64,000 bases of DNA from assembly GCF_018860765.1 (NCBI RefSeq), contig NZ_JAHKPV010000019.1, positions 573,636-637,635 of the forward strand, written 5' to 3'. The notes under the pieces are model-generated. The model made no database searches and was not told where the DNA came from. It saw only the letters and a program-made list of their open reading frames with translations. Source of the DNA: Marinobacter salexigens. Lineage in GTDB: Bacteria; Pseudomonadota; Gammaproteobacteria; Pseudomonadales; Oleiphilaceae. The position numbers and the translations under genes were made by a program. Each line of letters begins with the position of its first letter. Position 1 is the stretch's first letter. Positions 62,838 through 64,000 of this stretch are shown piece after piece.

Positions 62838-63869
62838 TCAGGACTGCAACTGACGCACATCTGCCAGAAACTGATCAACAACCGCAGGTGTCGTGGCCCA
62901 GGAGCACATTAAACGTGCGCTACCACCGATAAAGTTATAGAAACGCCACCCCTTGGCTCGCAAGGCAGCCTGTAAGGCCTCAGGCATTTCTACAAACACC
63001 CCGTTTACCTGTCTTGGATACCTGAGTTTAATCCCTGGCAGCCTGGCCAGTCCGTCCGCAAGCCTTTTCGCACTGGCATTGGCATGGCGTGCGTTTTCCA
63101 ACCAAACGTTGTTCTCTAGCAACCCGCACCAGGGTGCAGAGATGTACCGCATTTTAGACGCCAGTTGCCCTGCCTGTTTGCAGCGCCATTCAAAGTCTTC
63201 GGCCAAGGCTTTATTAAAAAACACCACGGCTTCTCCCAACGCTAGACCATTCTTGGTGCCGGAGAAACAAAGTACATCAACACCTACCTTCCAAGTGATT
63301 TCGGAGGGGTGTACATCCAGAGCTGCCACTGCATTCGCAAACCTCGCACCGTCCATGTGGATATTCAACTTATACTGATCCGCCAGAGTACGGATATCAC
63401 GGAGTTCGTCTGGCGTATAAATTGTGCCCACTTCCGTTGCCTGAGTGAGGCTCACTGCCTTGGGCTTTGGGTAGTGAATATCAGTGCGCTTGGTCACCAA
63501 GTGTTCGATACTCTCTGGGGTGAGTTTTCCATTCTCACCCTGCCCCAACAAGAGTTTGGCACCATTGGAAGCGTATTCCGGCCCACCGCATTCATCGGTT
63601 TCAATATGCGCCAACTCATGACAAATTACACTGTGAAAGGATTGCCCCATAGATGCCAAAGCCAGCGAGTTTGCTGCCGTGCCATTAAACACAAAGTAAA
63701 CGTCACAATCCGTATCGAACAAAGAACGCAGTCCGTCTGACGCCCGCTGCGTCCAGCTATCCTCGCCATAGGCGGGTTCATCCATACGGTTTGCTGCCTC
63801 CATTGCTTTCCAAGCCTGAGGGCAAACACCACTATAATTATCGCTGGCAAACTGCTCTGATCGTGACAC
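62838..63869 (-). CDS. ltaE: Low-specificity L-threonine aldolase
   Basis: 343-residue PLP enzyme that splits threonine (or allo-threonine) to glycine and acetaldehyde. HELAHIETDECGGPEY near residue 85, MDGARFANAVAALD, and the PLP lysine in CFSGTKNGLALGEAVVFF. Length is typical (about 335-345). ATG 63869 is preceded by AGGAGAGTTGCC. Confidence 0.94.
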   Translation of the reverse strand: MSRSEQFASDNYSGVCPQAWKAMEAANRMDEPAYGEDSWTQRASDGLRSLFDTDCDVYFVFNGTAANSLALASMGQSFHSVICHELAHIETDECGGPEYASNGAKLLLGQGENGKLTPESIEHLVTKRTDIHYPKPKAVSLTQATEVGTIYTPDELRDIRTLADQYKLNIHMDGARFANAVAALDVHPSEITWKVGVDVLCFSGTKNGLALGEAVVFFNKALAEDFEWRCKQAGQLASKMRYISAPWCGLLENNVWLENARHANASAKRLADGLARLPGIKLRYPRQVNGVFVEMPEALQAALRAKGWRFYNFIGGSARLMCSWATTPAVVDQFLADVRQLQS

Positions 63870-63892
63870 GGCAACTCTCCTGTCTTAAATAT

Positions 63893-64000
63893 TCAAGCAT
63901 GATGAAAGGTTTTCGCCGTCCGCTCAAACGTCAAAGCCATACGCTCGAACATGCCTTCAATAGTTGCCGTTTGTGCATCTGGCTCTTTGGCTTCGTAGAC
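63893..64000 (-). CDS. 3' end of an unidentified gene
   Basis: The last 35 codons and TGA stop of a reading frame entering from the right edge, ending GMFERMALTFERTAKTFHHA. Too short to assign a family; it reads 23 bp ahead of ltaE in the same direction. Confidence 0.5.
   Translation of the reverse strand, partial: VYEAKEPDAQTATIEGMFERMALTFERTAKTFHHA

Overview
The window is chromosomal DNA from a heterotrophic gammaproteobacterium, most likely Marinobacter or a close relative. I infer this from the mix of families: a six-gene Mrp (PhaA-type) Na+/H+ antiporter operon, several acyl-CoA ligases and a DmdC-like acyl-CoA dehydrogenase (typical of marine lipid and alkane degraders), DUF1415, TIGR02647 and YbiT proteins, and a PutA lacking the N-terminal DNA-binding domain. 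No rRNA, tRNA, CRISPR array, insertion sequence, integrase or phage structural gene was seen. Coding density is high and genes lie on both strands in short operons.

Layout. 0-3.3 kb: acyl-CoA dehydrogenase (-) divergent from a GlxA-type AraC regulator (+). 3.3-9.5 kb: Mrp antiporter operon mnhA(B)CDEFG. 9.6-16.2 kb: AlkK-like acyl-CoA ligase, MsbA-like ABC exporter, DUF4442 thioesterase, DadA, YciH, DUF4136 lipoprotein. 16.2-20.7 kb: an OmpR/CpxR-type two-component system followed by yigZ, divergent from a Spy/CpxP-like periplasmic protein, with a tandem 10-bp-spaced repeat between them; then a FemAB-like protein. 20.7-24.2 kb: an unusual block of uncharacterised genes, including a glycine-rich hydrophobic-tailed protein overlapping or abutting a small membrane protein (possible toxin/immunity pair) and a protein carrying the calcium-loop module usually found in RTX proteins. 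24.2-28.3 kb: branched-chain amino-acid block (azlCD, leucine dehydrogenase family enzyme, NSS transporter). 28.3-33 kb: sirtuin, spermidine-synthase-like protein, DUF1415 flanked by two oppositely oriented copies of a long hairpin repeat, YbiT ABC-F, parvulin. 33-38 kb: DUF2059 protein, SLT transglycosylase, LysR regulator divergent from a 64-residue orphan protein with a very good promoter, FadD-like ligase, 35-residue membrane protein.

38-43.7 kb: Lrp divergent from astA-DUF1338 (amino-acid catabolism without the rest of the AST pathway), an AbiTii-domain protein (candidate phage defence), then a tightly coupled lipoprotein/hydrolase/ZIP transporter unit. 43.8-51 kb: GMC oxidoreductase, NAD(P)-binding protein, MtgA, lipid kinase, EamA transporter, TIGR02647, envelope proteins, SLT transglycosylase. 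51-55.5 kb: putA divergent from an Lrp-type regulator with a 15-bp palindrome. 55.5-64 kb: two orphan genes, LysE exporter, AraC regulator plus YbfB-type MFS permease, EfpL, RIO kinase, a second spermidine-synthase-like protein, threonine aldolase and the 3' end of an unidentified gene.

Functionally the window is dominated by amino-acid turnover (DadA, LeuDH, AzlCD, AstA, PutA, LtaE, LysE, two Lrp regulators), fatty-acid activation, ion homeostasis and cell-envelope maintenance. The most novel-looking parts are the 21.2-24.2 kb block, the hairpin repeats around DUF1415, the AbiTii gene, and the astA-DUF1338 operon.
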